A model generated the notes under the pieces. That model was not told the DNA's origin. It ran no database searches and was given only the letters and a program-made list of their open reading frames with translations. A program made the translations under genes and the position numbers. From an uncultured Eggerthella sp. (lineage in GTDB: Bacteria; Actinomycetota; Coriobacteriia; Coriobacteriales; Eggerthellaceae): a stretch of DNA of 14,226 bases. The number at the start of each line of letters is the position of its first letter. Position 1 is the stretch's first letter. Shown one piece after another: positions 5,908 to 13,755 of the stretch. The DNA is taken from positions 1-14,226 of the forward strand of contig UQVJ01000041.1 in NCBI GenBank assembly GCA_900544455.1, given 5' to 3'.

Positions 5908-8655
5908 CTATTCCTGGCCGCCCAGGAAACGCTCGGCCTGAGCAACGATATCGTCGTCGCCGGCATTCAGCTCATGGCGGTTTTCAACCTTTGAGCAATA
6001 CTGACCCTCAGCGTCGATATCAACCGTTACCGTTGCGCCATCGTGAACGGTGCCGTTGATGATCTCGGTGGCAACGCGGTCGGTCACCTCGCGCTGAATC
6101 AAGCGGCGCAGGGGACGTGCTCCGTAGACGGGATCGTAACCATCAATCGCAAGATGCTCCATAGCGGCAGGGGTAACCACCAAGTCGATACGACGATCGG
6201 CAAGACGATCGCGGACATCAGCCAACTGCAAACCGACAATGGGCTCCATTGCGGCAATGGAAAGCGGGTTGAAGGTAATTACCTCGTCGATGCGGTTCAG
6301 GAACTCGGGGCGGAAAGTATTGCGCAGGGCATCGTTGATCTTGTTGTTCAACTCGGCCAAGCGCTTTGCCGCAACCTCGACGTCCGCGGTCATAAGATCT
6401 TCCATGACCTTGCCCATGGAATTGCCCGAACCCTGATTCTGGTCTTCGCCCGCGAATTCGCGAATGGACTGCGAACCGATGTTGGACGTCATGATGATAA
6501 TGGCGTTCTTGAAGCTCACTACGCGGCCCTGGCCATCGGTGAGGCGACCGTCATCCAAAACCTGAAGCAGGATATTGAACACATCGGGATGAGCCTTTTC
6601 AACCTCGTCCAGCAAAATCACGCTGTACGGCTTACGGCGTACCGCTTCGGTAAGCTGACCGCCCTCGTCGTAGCCCACGTATCCCGGAGGCGCTCCGACC
6701 AAACGAGCAACCGAGTGCTTTTCCATATACTCGGACATATCGATACGGACCATAGCGCGCTCGGTATCGAACAGGTACTCGGCAAGAGCCTTAGCCAGCT
6801 CCGTTTTACCAACACCGGTGGGGCCCAAGAACAGGAAGCTGCCAATGGGACGGTTCGGGTCGGAAAGGCCTGCACGGTTACGACGAATTGCGCCTGCCAC
6901 AGCAGCCACAGCTTTGTCCTGACCAACCACGCGTTCGCGAAGCTTGTCTTCCAGATCAACCAGCTTAGCCATTTCGCCCTGCATCATCTTGGTAACGGGA
7001 ATGCCCGTCCACGTGGACACAACCTCGGCGATTTCGTCTTCGCCAACCTCTTCCTTGAGGATCGCGCCGTCCTGCTGGCGATTTTCCAGAACCTCTTCTG
7101 CCTGAGCGAGCTTCTGCTGCAGCGCAGGAATAGTGCCGTAACGCAGCTCGGAAGCGCGGGCCAGGTCGCCTTCGCGGGTGGCCTGCTCTTCCTCAATCTG
7201 AGCAGCCTCGATATCGGCCTTCAAGTTCTGAACGCTGACGATAACATCCTTTTCGTTCTTCCAGAGCGCCTTCTGCGAATCCAGCGCCTCACGAGCAGCG
7301 GAAATCTCCTTGCGGAGAGCCTCCAGGCGCTCACGACTCGGCTCATCCGTTTCCTTCATCAGAGCCTGCTCCTCAATCTGCATCTGAGTGAGCTTGCGCT
7401 CAGCCAGATCGACCTCTTCGGGCATGCTGTCGATTTCGATACGTAAACGACTTGCCGCCTCGTCCATCAGGTCGATTGCCTTGTCGGGCAAGAAACGATC
7501 GGTGATGTAGCGGTTGGAGAGTTCGGCTGCAGCAACCAGCGCGGAGTCCTTGATGCGGACGCCGTGATGGATCTCGTACTTTTCCTTCAGGCCACGCAGA
7601 ATCGCAATGGTGTCTTCGACCGTTGGCTCGCCCACCAGCACCGGCTGGAAACGACGCTCAAGCGCAGCGTCCTTTTCGATGTACTTGCGGTATTCGTCGA
7701 GCGTAGTAGCACCGATGGCATGAAGCTCACCACGAGCCAAAGCAGGCTTCAGCATATTGCCCGCATCCATGGAGCTATCGCCCGTAGAGCCGGCACCTAC
7801 AATGGTGTGCAACTCGTCGATGAACAGGATAATCTGTCCGTCGGACTGCTTCACTTCGCGAAGAACAGCCTTCAGACGGTCTTCGAATTCACCACGATAC
7901 TTAGCGCCAGCGAGCATCGCAGGAAGGTCAAGCGCAATAAGCTCACGATCTTTCAGGCTGGAGGGAACGTCGCCCGCAACGATGCGCTGGGCCAAGCCTT
8001 CAACGATTGCCGTCTTGCCCACGCCAGGCTCGCCAATAAGCACAGGGTTGTTCTTCGTACGACGGGAAAGAACCTGAACGGTACGACGAATCTCCTCGGA
8101 ACGACCGATTACCGGATCGAGTTTGCCATCGCGTGCCTGCTGAGTAAGGTTCTGGCCATACTGCTCCAGCACCTCGAACTCAGTTTTCGACTCTGCATCG
8201 GTTACGCGAGTGTCGCCGCGGAGATCCTGGTAGGCAGCCTCGACTGTTTCACGTGTAACACCAGCATCGTTCAGGATGCGGCCCGCCTGCCCCTTATCTT
8301 CAGAAAGGGCAATGAGCAGATGCTCGGTGGTGATGTAGTTGTCGTCCAACTTTCCGGCAATTTTCTCGGCGTTGTTCATCAGGGCATCGAATTCCCTCGA
8401 AGGAGCCACCATGCCCATAAAGGTTTGACCGCTCACCTTCGGCTGATGTTCCACCTCAGTATCGACGCGCTGCTTCAAGACGGCAGGGTCGGCGCCAATA
8501 CGCGTAATAATGGCCTTCAGGTTGTTCTCATCCGCAGAAAGGATGGCATCTAGCAGATGAAGCGGCTCTGTGGTGGCTGCTTCATGCTTAGACGCAATGT
8601 CCATTGCAGATTTAAACGCCTCTTGGGCAGTCACTGCTAATTTTTCAATCCACAT
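5908..8655 (-). CDS. clpB: ATP-dependent disaggregase ClpB (Hsp100)
   Basis: This cytoplasmic AAA+ hexamer pulls proteins out of aggregates together with DnaK/DnaJ/GrpE. The order is: Clp N-domain (1-~145); AAA-1 with Walker A GEPGVGKT at 208-215 and Walker B ILFIDE at 276-281; coiled-coil middle domain (~410-530), the mark of ClpB as against ClpA/ClpC; AAA-2 with GPTGVGKT at 611-618, pore loop GYVGYDEGG at 658-666 and ILLDE near 680-684. No ClpP-binding IGF loop is evident. At 915 residues it is ~55 longer than E. coli ClpB. By eye, ~26 extra residues follow MTSNIGS (about 735-765) and ~25 extend the C-terminus. AAAGGAG sits ~6 nt before the ATG. It follows hspR by 46 bp with no terminator, so it is probably the last gene of the dnaK operon. 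Confidence 0.98.
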   Translation of the reverse strand: MWIEKLAVTAQEAFKSAMDIASKHEAATTEPLHLLDAILSADENNLKAIITRIGADPAVLKQRVDTEVEHQPKVSGQTFMGMVAPSREFDALMNNAEKIAGKLDDNYITTEHLLIALSEDKGQAGRILNDAGVTRETVEAAYQDLRGDTRVTDAESKTEFEVLEQYGQNLTQQARDGKLDPVIGRSEEIRRTVQVLSRRTKNNPVLIGEPGVGKTAIVEGLAQRIVAGDVPSSLKDRELIALDLPAMLAGAKYRGEFEDRLKAVLREVKQSDGQIILFIDELHTIVGAGSTGDSSMDAGNMLKPALARGELHAIGATTLDEYRKYIEKDAALERRFQPVLVGEPTVEDTIAILRGLKEKYEIHHGVRIKDSALVAAAELSNRYITDRFLPDKAIDLMDEAASRLRIEIDSMPEEVDLAERKLTQMQIEEQALMKETDEPSRERLEALRKEISAAREALDSQKALWKNEKDVIVSVQNLKADIEAAQIEEEQATREGDLARASELRYGTIPALQQKLAQAEEVLENRQQDGAILKEEVGEDEIAEVVSTWTGIPVTKMMQGEMAKLVDLEDKLRERVVGQDKAVAAVAGAIRRNRAGLSDPNRPIGSFLFLGPTGVGKTELAKALAEYLFDTERAMVRIDMSEYMEKHSVARLVGAPPGYVGYDEGGQLTEAVRRKPYSVILLDEVEKAHPDVFNILLQVLDDGRLTDGQGRVVSFKNAIIIMTSNIGSQSIREFAGEDQNQGSGNSMGKVMEDLMTADVEVAAKRLAELNNKINDALRNTFRPEFLNRIDEVITFNPLSIAAMEPIVGLQLADVRDRLADRRIDLVVTPAAMEHLAIDGYDPVYGARPLRRLIQREVTDRVATEIINGTVHDGATVTVDIDAEGQYCSKVENRHELNAGDDDIVAQAERFLGGQE

Positions 8656-8701
8656 ATAAGTCTCCTTTCTTCTACTTGCAGCAAAAGAAATGGCTAGTGT
8701 T

Positions 8702-9088
8702 TTACATCAACCTGCGCAAAACAATTGCATTGGTATCGGTTACCAAAGAATTGACGCTTTCCCTGGTTTCGAGCTCGTGTACACGGTCGGCAAGCTTGCG
8801 TACGCGACGATGCAGGGCATCGAGCTCGTCGTCGCGCTCATCCAGGCGCCCTTTAAGGTCGAGGATGCGAATAACGCCCGCAAGGTTGATGCCTTCATCG
8901 GTAAGCTCATTGATCAGCTGCAAACGCTCAATGTCTGCCTGCGAGTACATGCGTGTGTTGCCTCGTGTACGCTGAGGGGAAACCAAACCCTTTTGCTCAT
9001 AGATGCGCAGGGTTTGCGGGTGAACGCCAGCAAGTTCGGCGGCAACGCTGATCATGTACAGCGGTCTGTCTTTGTCTTCCATTACCAT
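8702..9088 (-). CDS. hspR: MerR-family heat-shock repressor HspR
   Basis: This 128-residue transcription factor normally represses the dnaK operon (and clpB) with DnaK as co-repressor. A MerR-type winged helix-turn-helix occupies 12-60, with the hallmark HPQTLRIYEQKGLVSPQR and GNTRMYSQADIERL. A heptad-rich helix (~76-110) fits dimerisation. No effector-binding cysteine set is present, as expected for HspR. The ATG at 9088 overlaps the dnaJ stop by 7 nt and has GAGG about 8 nt upstream. A second ATG six bases on, in a TAATG overlap with the dnaJ stop, is possible, but its spacing is worse. The gene is translationally coupled to dnaJ. I did not find a clear HAIR operator (CTTGAGT-N7-ACTCAAG) before dnaK, so its binding site here may be divergent. 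Confidence 0.95.
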   Translation of the reverse strand: MVMEDKDRPLYMISVAAELAGVHPQTLRIYEQKGLVSPQRTRGNTRMYSQADIERLQLINELTDEGINLAGVIRILDLKGRLDERDDELDALHRRVRKLADRVHELETRESVNSLVTDTNAIVLRRLM

Positions 9089-10032
9089 GCCCTCACCTCT
9101 TCCTTCGTGGCTTCCTGGAATGCCTCCAGGGCTTTCTTCTGCTCATCGTTCAATGTCTTTGGAACTGCTATCTTGATGGCCACGCGTAAATCGCCGTTGC
9201 CCGTTGATCCTTTGCCCAATTTAGGGGCGCCTTTGCCGCGCACCGTGAGAACCGTTCCATCTTGGCACCCAGCGGGTACCTTCAAGCGGACCTTCGTGCC
9301 ATCGGGGGTGGGAACCACCACTTGTGCACCAAGCGCCGCTTCGGCAAACGTTACGGGCAGATCCATCAAGACATCGGCTTTATCGCGCTGATACAACGGA
9401 TGAGCGCCTATCTTGATGTTCACCAGCAAATCGCCTGCAGAGCCGCCATTTGCGCCCTGGCCACCCTTGCCCTTCAAGCGAACACGGCCGCCGTCAACAG
9501 CGCCGGCGGGAATCTTTATGGTGAGCGTTTCCTTTTCGCCAGTTCCCGAGCGCCCGATGCGAATACGCTTTTCGCATCCGTTGAATGCTTCATCGAAGGT
9601 TACCGTCATGGACACTTCTTTATCGGCGCCCTTCTGCGGCTGAGGCTGACCGTAGCCACTCGCTCCGCCGAAATCCCAGTTTCCGCCGAAAGCGCCTTCG
9701 CCGTTGCGGATGCTCTCGAGGATATCCGCCCAGCTACCGAACCCAGAAGCTCCGCCAAAGCCCGCTCCCGCAAAAGGATTGCCGCCCTGGCCTTGCCATG
9801 CTCCGCCATAAGGGATCTGGTTTTCGTTGGCGGTTCCATACTGGTCGTAAAGTTTGCGTTTCTTTTCGTCGGAAAGGACCTCGTACGCCTCGTTGATTTC
9901 CTTAAACTTCGCTTCGTCTCCGCCCGCATCAGGGTGGTGCTTGCGGGCCAGTTTGCGGAATGCCTTCTTAATGGCATCAGCATCGGCGTCACGTGGAACG
10001 CCTAGCGTTTTGTAGTAGTCGGGAGTTGCCAT
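9082..10032 (-). CDS. dnaJ: J-domain co-chaperone DnaJ, without zinc finger (class II/CbpA-like)
   Basis: It delivers substrates to DnaK and stimulates its ATPase. The J domain spans about 1-67, with YYKTLGV and the essential HPD (KHHPDAGG). A Gly/Phe-rich linker runs from ~75 to 130 (GGNPFAGAGFGG and similar). Two beta-sandwich substrate-binding domains then follow directly, from KEVSMTVTFDEAFNG. The four CxxCxGxG zinc-binding repeats of classical DnaJ are absent, so this is class II in layout even though it sits in the dnaK operon. I place the start at ATG 10032 (MATPDYY), which has AGGAAAGG about 8 nt upstream; the frame stays open to a GTG at 10041, but that lies almost on top of the ribosome site. 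The predicted length is 316 residues. It lies between grpE (277 bp upstream) and hspR (overlapping). Confidence 0.93.
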   Translation of the reverse strand: MATPDYYKTLGVPRDADADAIKKAFRKLARKHHPDAGGDEAKFKEINEAYEVLSDEKKRKLYDQYGTANENQIPYGGAWQGQGGNPFAGAGFGGASGFGSWADILESIRNGEGAFGGNWDFGGASGYGQPQPQKGADKEVSMTVTFDEAFNGCEKRIRIGRSGTGEKETLTIKIPAGAVDGGRVRLKGKGGQGANGGSAGDLLVNIKIGAHPLYQRDKADVLMDLPVTFAEAALGAQVVVPTPDGTKVRLKVPAGCQDGTVLTVRGKGAPKLGKGSTGNGDLRVAIKIAVPKTLNDEQKKALEAFQEATKEEVRAW

Positions 10033-10276
10033 TCGCCCCACCTTTCCTATTCAGACGGGATAGTGATGCGGTTGCTTTTCCAGCCGAGGCGACCTATTCG
10101 TCTCGGCACGATCGAAAAGAACAAGAGCCTTTTGTGATCAGCCGGTGCGGCGGAACGGCAACCTGCTTCAATACCCCTGTTTTCTCTTCTTATTGATCAG
10201 CCTGAAAGAGACCAGCCAGCATGCCCAGTCTTAACCGGCGGAACATTATGCCCAATTTCCTCAGGCTGCTTACAAC

Positions 10277-10302
10277 AAGGGCGGACTTGCGAGCCCGCCC
10301 TT
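10277..10302 (-). terminator. Hairpin after grpE, possible attenuator
   Basis: On the minus strand, AAGGGCGGGCT and AGTCCGCCCTT form an 11-bp stem (one G-U) with a CGCA loop, starting 7 nt after the grpE stop. The following bases (GTTGTAAGC) are not a real T tract, so termination should be partial. It may lower dnaJ-hspR-clpB expression relative to dnaK-grpE or protect the upstream mRNA. Confidence 0.6.
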
Positions 10303-10309
10303 GCGTTTG

Positions 10310-10924
10310 CTATTCGTCTTCTTCCGACTTGGTCTCGCGCTTCGGACCACCCACAGTAACCGTTACCATTGCGGCACGGATAACCTTGTTACCCATGCGG
10401 TAACCCTTTTGGTAAACCTGGGCAACCGTTTCGTCGGGAACCGAAGGATCGTCAACCGTGGCTACCGCCTGGGCCTCGAGGGCATCGAATGCCTCGCCTT
10501 CAGGGTTGATGATCTCAACGCCTTCCTTCTTCAGCACCTCGCCGATTTTGTTGTGAACGGCTTTGATGCCACCGAGCAGACCTTCTTCGCCGTTGCCTTC
10601 CGCATAAGCGATGCTGCGCTCAAAGTCGTCGATCACGGGGATCAAGCTTTCAACCAGCTTTTCTGTGGCGCGGAGCTTTTCCTCTTCGCGCTGCTCGTTC
10701 ATACGGCGACGATAGGTATCCCACTCGGCATGGAGCCTGAAGTACTTGTCCCTCCAAGCATCTGCCTCGGCCTTGGCGGCTTCCACCGGATCTTCCTCGG
10801 GCTCTTCGCCCTCGGCGTTATCTTCGATAGTCTCCGCCTCTACCTCTTCGGGGGCAGCAGCCTCGGCATTGGCCTCGGCCGCTTCCTGATCCTCGCGTAC
10901 CTCGTCTTTTTCAGGCGCGGTCAT
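10310..10924 (-). CDS. grpE: Nucleotide exchange factor GrpE
   Basis: This 204-residue protein is a dimeric exchange factor that releases ADP from DnaK. The N-terminal ~50 residues are acidic and low-complexity (Glu/Ala-rich), as in many actinobacterial GrpE proteins. A long helix follows (AEADAWRDKYFRLHAEWDTYRRR, from about 50). Next come the LIPVIDDFERSIAYAE four-helix-bundle segment and the C-terminal beta-wing with the GrpE signature around VYQKGYRMGNKVIRAAMVTV. It begins 2 nt after the dnaK stop (TAATCATG), with GAAGG-type pairing inside the end of dnaK, so the two are translationally coupled. The C-terminus ends in an acidic tail, SEEDE. A 277-bp gap with a hairpin separates it from dnaJ. 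Confidence 0.97.
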   Translation of the reverse strand: MTAPEKDEVREDQEAAEANAEAAAPEEVEAETIEDNAEGEEPEEDPVEAAKAEADAWRDKYFRLHAEWDTYRRRMNEQREEEKLRATEKLVESLIPVIDDFERSIAYAEGNGEEGLLGGIKAVHNKIGEVLKKEGVEIINPEGEAFDALEAQAVATVDDPSVPDETVAQVYQKGYRMGNKVIRAAMVTVTVGGPKRETKSEEDE

Positions 10925-10926
10925 GA

Positions 10927-12837
10927 TTACTTGTCCTTCTTCTCGTCGTCATCAACAACCTCGAAGTCTGCCTCGATGGTGTCGTCGTCAGCGGGCTGTT
11001 GAGCGCCAGCTGCACCAGCGGCTGCCTGAGCTGCGTCCTGGTTGCCATATACAACCTCAGCCAGCTTGTAACCAGCCTGCTGCATCGCCTCGATAGCGGC
11101 CTTGATAGCTTCGATGTCGGTGCCTTCAAGTGCGGCCTTGCCCTGAGCAACTGCGCTTTCTGCCTGCTGCTTAACCTCGGGGCTTACCTTGTCGCCAACT
11201 TCACCCAAGGTGGTTTCGGTTGCATTGATCAAGGAGTCGCAGTTGTTGCGAACCTCAACCTCTTCCTTGCGCACCTTGTCTTCCTCGGCGTGAACCTCGG
11301 CGTCCTTAACCATGCGGTCTACTTCGTCGTCGGTAAGGGCGGTAGAGCCAGAGATGGTGATCTGCTGCTGCTTGCCAGTACCCAGATCCTTAGCGGAAAC
11401 GTTCACGATGCCGTTTGCGTCGATGTCGAACGTAACCTCGATTTGAGGAACGCCACGACGTGCGGCAGGAATGCCGGTGAGCTGGAACTTGCCCAAGGTC
11501 TTGTTGTCCTGAGCCATCTGGCGCTCGCCCTGCAGAACGTGAATCTCTACCGAAGTCTGGTTGTCGGCTGCGGTGGAGTAGATTTCCGTCTTGCGGGTAG
11601 GAATGGTGGTGTTGCGGTCGATCATCTTGGTCATTACGCCGCCCATGGTTTCAACGCCAAGGGAAAGCGGGGTAACGTCAAGAAGGAGGATGCCCTCAAC
11701 GTCGCCAGCAAGAACACCGCCCTGAACAGCTGCGCCCATTGCAACAACCTCATCGGGGTTAACCGACATGTTGGGCTGCTTACCCGTCATGTTCTTCACC
11801 AATTCCTGAACGGCAGGCATACGGGTGGAACCGCCGACGAGGATTACCTCGTTAACATCGCCCGTGGAAAGGCCAGCGTCGCGCAGAGCCTGCTCAACAG
11901 GCTTCTTGCAGCGGTCGAGCAGATCTTTGGTGATGCGCTCGAACTCGGCACGGGAAAGGGTGTAGTCCAGGTGAAGCGGGCCAGCTGCGCCAGCGGAAAT
12001 GAAGGGCAGGTTGATGTTGGTCTGAGTGGTGGAGGAAAGCTCCATCTTTGCCTTTTCAGCTGCTTCCTTCAGGCGCTGCAGGGCCATCTTGTCGGCGCGA
12101 AGATCGATGCCGTTTTCAGCCTGGAACTTGTCGGCCATCCAGTCGATTACGCGCTGATCCCAGTCGTCGCCGCCCAGGTGATTGTCGCCAGCGGTGGAGC
12201 AAACTTCGAATACGCCGTCGCCCAACTCAAGAACGGAAACGTCGAACGTACCGCCGCCAAGGTCGAATACCAGAACCTTTTCGTCCTTGTTGGTTTTGTC
12301 GAGACCGTAAGCAAGAGCCGCTGCCGTAGGCTCGTTGATGATACGCATAACCTCGAGACCAGCGATCTTGCCTGCGTCCTTGGTTGCCTGACGCTGAGCG
12401 TCGTTGAAATAAGCAGGAACGGTGATAACAGCCTGGGTGATAGGCTCACCTACACGCTTTTCGGCATCGGACTTAATCTTCTGCAGAACCATTGCGGAAA
12501 TCTCTTCAGGCATGTAGTCCTTGCCGTCAATGTCCACAACAGCACGGCCACCATTGCCGTTCTTTACCGTGTAAGCAACGGTCTTCTGCTCTTCGCCGGT
12601 CTCAGCAAAGGAACGACCGATGAAACGCTTTACCGATGCGATGGTGTTTTCGGGGTTGGTAACAGCCTTGTTCTTTGCGGCCTTGCCTACCGTGCGCTCG
12701 CCATCTTTGCCAAAGCCAACAACGGAAGGCGTAGTGCGGTCGCCTTCTGCGTTAACCAGAATTTCAGGCTCGGAGCCCTCCATCACTGCCATTGCCGAAT
12801 TGGTGGTGCCCAAGTCGATGCCAATGATCTTTGCCAT
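10927..12837 (-). CDS. dnaK: Molecular chaperone DnaK (Hsp70)
   Basis: This 636-residue ATP-driven chaperone is the hub of the cytosolic refolding system. In the ATPase domain (1-~383) are the phosphate loops DLGTTNS (8-14) and DLGGGTFDV (192-200), the INEPTAAALAYG block and VGGSTRMP (334-341). The interdomain linker LLLDVTP is at 384-390. The substrate-binding beta domain and helical lid follow, with an Ala/Gln-rich spacer and an acidic tail (EADFEVVDDDEKKDK). After RFIGR (71-75) there are ~24 more residues than in B. subtilis or mycobacterial DnaK as I recall them, near the length of the E. coli protein; the rest looks Gram-positive-like. AAAGGAC stands 8 nt before the ATG. It is the first gene of the operon, behind a consensus promoter and a ~195-nt leader; heat induction through HspR is expected from the operon content. 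Confidence 0.99.
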   Translation of the reverse strand: MAKIIGIDLGTTNSAMAVMEGSEPEILVNAEGDRTTPSVVGFGKDGERTVGKAAKNKAVTNPENTIASVKRFIGRSFAETGEEQKTVAYTVKNGNGGRAVVDIDGKDYMPEEISAMVLQKIKSDAEKRVGEPITQAVITVPAYFNDAQRQATKDAGKIAGLEVMRIINEPTAAALAYGLDKTNKDEKVLVFDLGGGTFDVSVLELGDGVFEVCSTAGDNHLGGDDWDQRVIDWMADKFQAENGIDLRADKMALQRLKEAAEKAKMELSSTTQTNINLPFISAGAAGPLHLDYTLSRAEFERITKDLLDRCKKPVEQALRDAGLSTGDVNEVILVGGSTRMPAVQELVKNMTGKQPNMSVNPDEVVAMGAAVQGGVLAGDVEGILLLDVTPLSLGVETMGGVMTKMIDRNTTIPTRKTEIYSTAADNQTSVEIHVLQGERQMAQDNKTLGKFQLTGIPAARRGVPQIEVTFDIDANGIVNVSAKDLGTGKQQQITISGSTALTDDEVDRMVKDAEVHAEEDKVRKEEVEVRNNCDSLINATETTLGEVGDKVSPEVKQQAESAVAQGKAALEGTDIEAIKAAIEAMQQAGYKLAEVVYGNQDAAQAAAGAAGAQQPADDDTIEADFEVVDDDEKKDK

Positions 12838-13031
12838 CTTGCTATGTCCTTTCAGTTGCGACCGCCCGCTGTTGCCGAGTTGTGCGATGCGGCCAATCTG
12901 TTCTTACCTAAGTTAGAGCCGAGAGATATTCGTTTCGCCTTTGCGGGCTTTCAGACCTGCCTTCGATGCCTTGCGGCCTCGTGGGCTTTCACGGATACCA
13001 GTAAGGCCCACTCGCGTGGACCTTTTCGACA
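12838..13031 (-). other. Structured 5' leader of dnaK mRNA
   Basis: From the predicted start near 13031 to the dnaK ATG is about 195 nt with no gene. GGTCCAC (13022-13016), a GCGA loop and GTGGGCC (13011-13005) make a 7-bp hairpin (one G-U) at the very 5' end. The same GTGGGC can instead pair with GCCCAC (12986-12981), so two folds compete. Further on are small GCAA-loop stems and a repeated TGAAAGCCC block 39 nt apart. A regulatory role is inferred only. Confidence 0.5.
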
Positions 13032-13037
13032 ATTGGA

Positions 13038-13066
13038 ATAATAAAATCTAAGTGCTTCATTGTCAA
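13038..13066 (-). promoter_or_regulatory. dnaK operon promoter (TTGACA-N17-TATTAT)
   Basis: On the minus strand a perfect -35 TTGACA (13066-13061) and TATTAT (13043-13038; five of six) are separated by exactly 17 nt in an AT-rich island. This is a strong housekeeping-sigma promoter, as expected for a repressor-controlled heat-shock operon. I saw neither a HAIR site nor a CIRCE element overlapping it. Confidence 0.88.
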
Positions 13067-13392
13067 GTTTTGTAACCTTCCTGTTGAAGATTACCTTAGT
13101 AATAATTATTTCCCCAGTTCAGATAGGTATCAAGCAATTTGCAATTCTGTCAACTTCGACCGCAAAGATCTAACAACGATGCACTCAAGGCCGGGCACGT
13201 CGAGCTCCGACCTGACTCCGGAGCCACGTCACGCACCCGACCTGGCTTCGGGGCCCGCAGGACACACTCGACTGGGCCGATGAGCTCCAGGCCGAAACCC
13301 AACCTCGGAACCCATCGGTACGCCCCCCCGCGCAGAGAGCGCAATATGCGGAGGAGCGGCATCCGCCGACAACACCAAACGCGTAAAACGAT
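13067..13392. other. Intergenic region upstream of the dnaK promoter, no gene
   Basis: About 325 bp lie between the DUF5679 terminator and the dnaK promoter. The part next to the promoter (to ~13140) is AT-rich; 13180-13380 is GC-rich. The latter contains a 19-bp direct repeat, CCGACCTG.CT.CGG.GCC, at 13207-13225 and 13237-13255 (16 of 19 identical, period 30), plus a C7 run at 13323-13329. No open frame here resembles a protein. Confidence 0.55.
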
Positions 13393-13429
13393 CAAATTAA
13401 AAAGCCCGCTGGCATATGCCAAGCGGGCT
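13393..13429 (-). terminator. Intrinsic terminator of the DUF5679 gene
   Basis: On the minus strand, AGCCCGCT (13429-13422) pairs with AGCGGGCT (13410-13403) around an inner GGCATATGCC palindrome. The TTTTTAATTT run follows (13402-13393). It lies 40 nt after the stop codon of the small zinc-ribbon gene and isolates it from dnaK. Confidence 0.92.
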
Positions 13430-13469
13430 GAGGTGCAAAGTATCTGCTTGCGAAAACAGAGACAGCGGG

Positions 13470-13625
13470 CTATTTCTTAGCAACGCCACCGATGAGAGAC
13501 ATCTTGGTACCGCAATCGGGGCAAGTGCCCTTGGTGATAACGCGGCCGTTCTTGGTAACGCCTTCCTGAGGGTCTACCATTTCCTTCTTTTCCTTGCACT
13601 TAACGCAATATGCAACAACTGCCAT
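13470..13625 (-). CDS. Small zinc-ribbon protein, DUF5679 type
   Basis: This 51-residue protein is MAVVAYCVKC...(K/E-rich)...GTCPDCGTKM...GGVAKK. It has two CxxC knuckles, C7-C10 and C35-C38, which should bind one zinc ion, separated by a strongly charged stretch with NGRVITKG. The AYCVKCK...NGR...G.CP.CGTKM pattern is the one I know from DUF5679 proteins, a family of unknown function found in archaea, chloroflexi and some actinobacteria. Nucleic-acid binding is a reasonable guess for a basic zinc ribbon, but nothing here proves it. The ATG follows AAGAGG at 5 nt, and an intrinsic terminator sits 40 nt after the stop, so it is probably monocistronic. No promoter with both hexamers is clear; TACAAT (minus, near 13690) and TATAAA lie upstream. 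Confidence 0.9.
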   Translation of the reverse strand: MAVVAYCVKCKEKKEMVDPQEGVTKNGRVITKGTCPDCGTKMSLIGGVAKK

Positions 13626-13755
13626 CGTAACCTCTTTTCCTTATTTATAGTCCTATAGGGCATGTGGCCCCTTGGAACACCCGACCCATTGTATAGGTAG
13701 TGCTTGCGTTTTACCAGATGGATGCCGATTCTTACGCAAGCATAGCGAAATAATT

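Noticed and set aside
6043..7446. 467-codon plus-strand open frame opposite clpB
   Set aside because: Antisense shadow of clpB, no ribosome site or domain.
10999..13041. 680-codon plus-strand open frame opposite dnaK
   Set aside because: It mirrors dnaK codon periodicity; dnaK is certain and the antisense product is low-complexity with no family resemblance.
13038..13140. HAIR (HspR) or CIRCE (HrcA) operator before dnaK
   Set aside because: CTTGAC and ACTTAG occur near the promoter but not as the inverted CTTGAGT-N7-ACTCAAG or TTAGCACTC-N9-GAGTGCTAA pattern.
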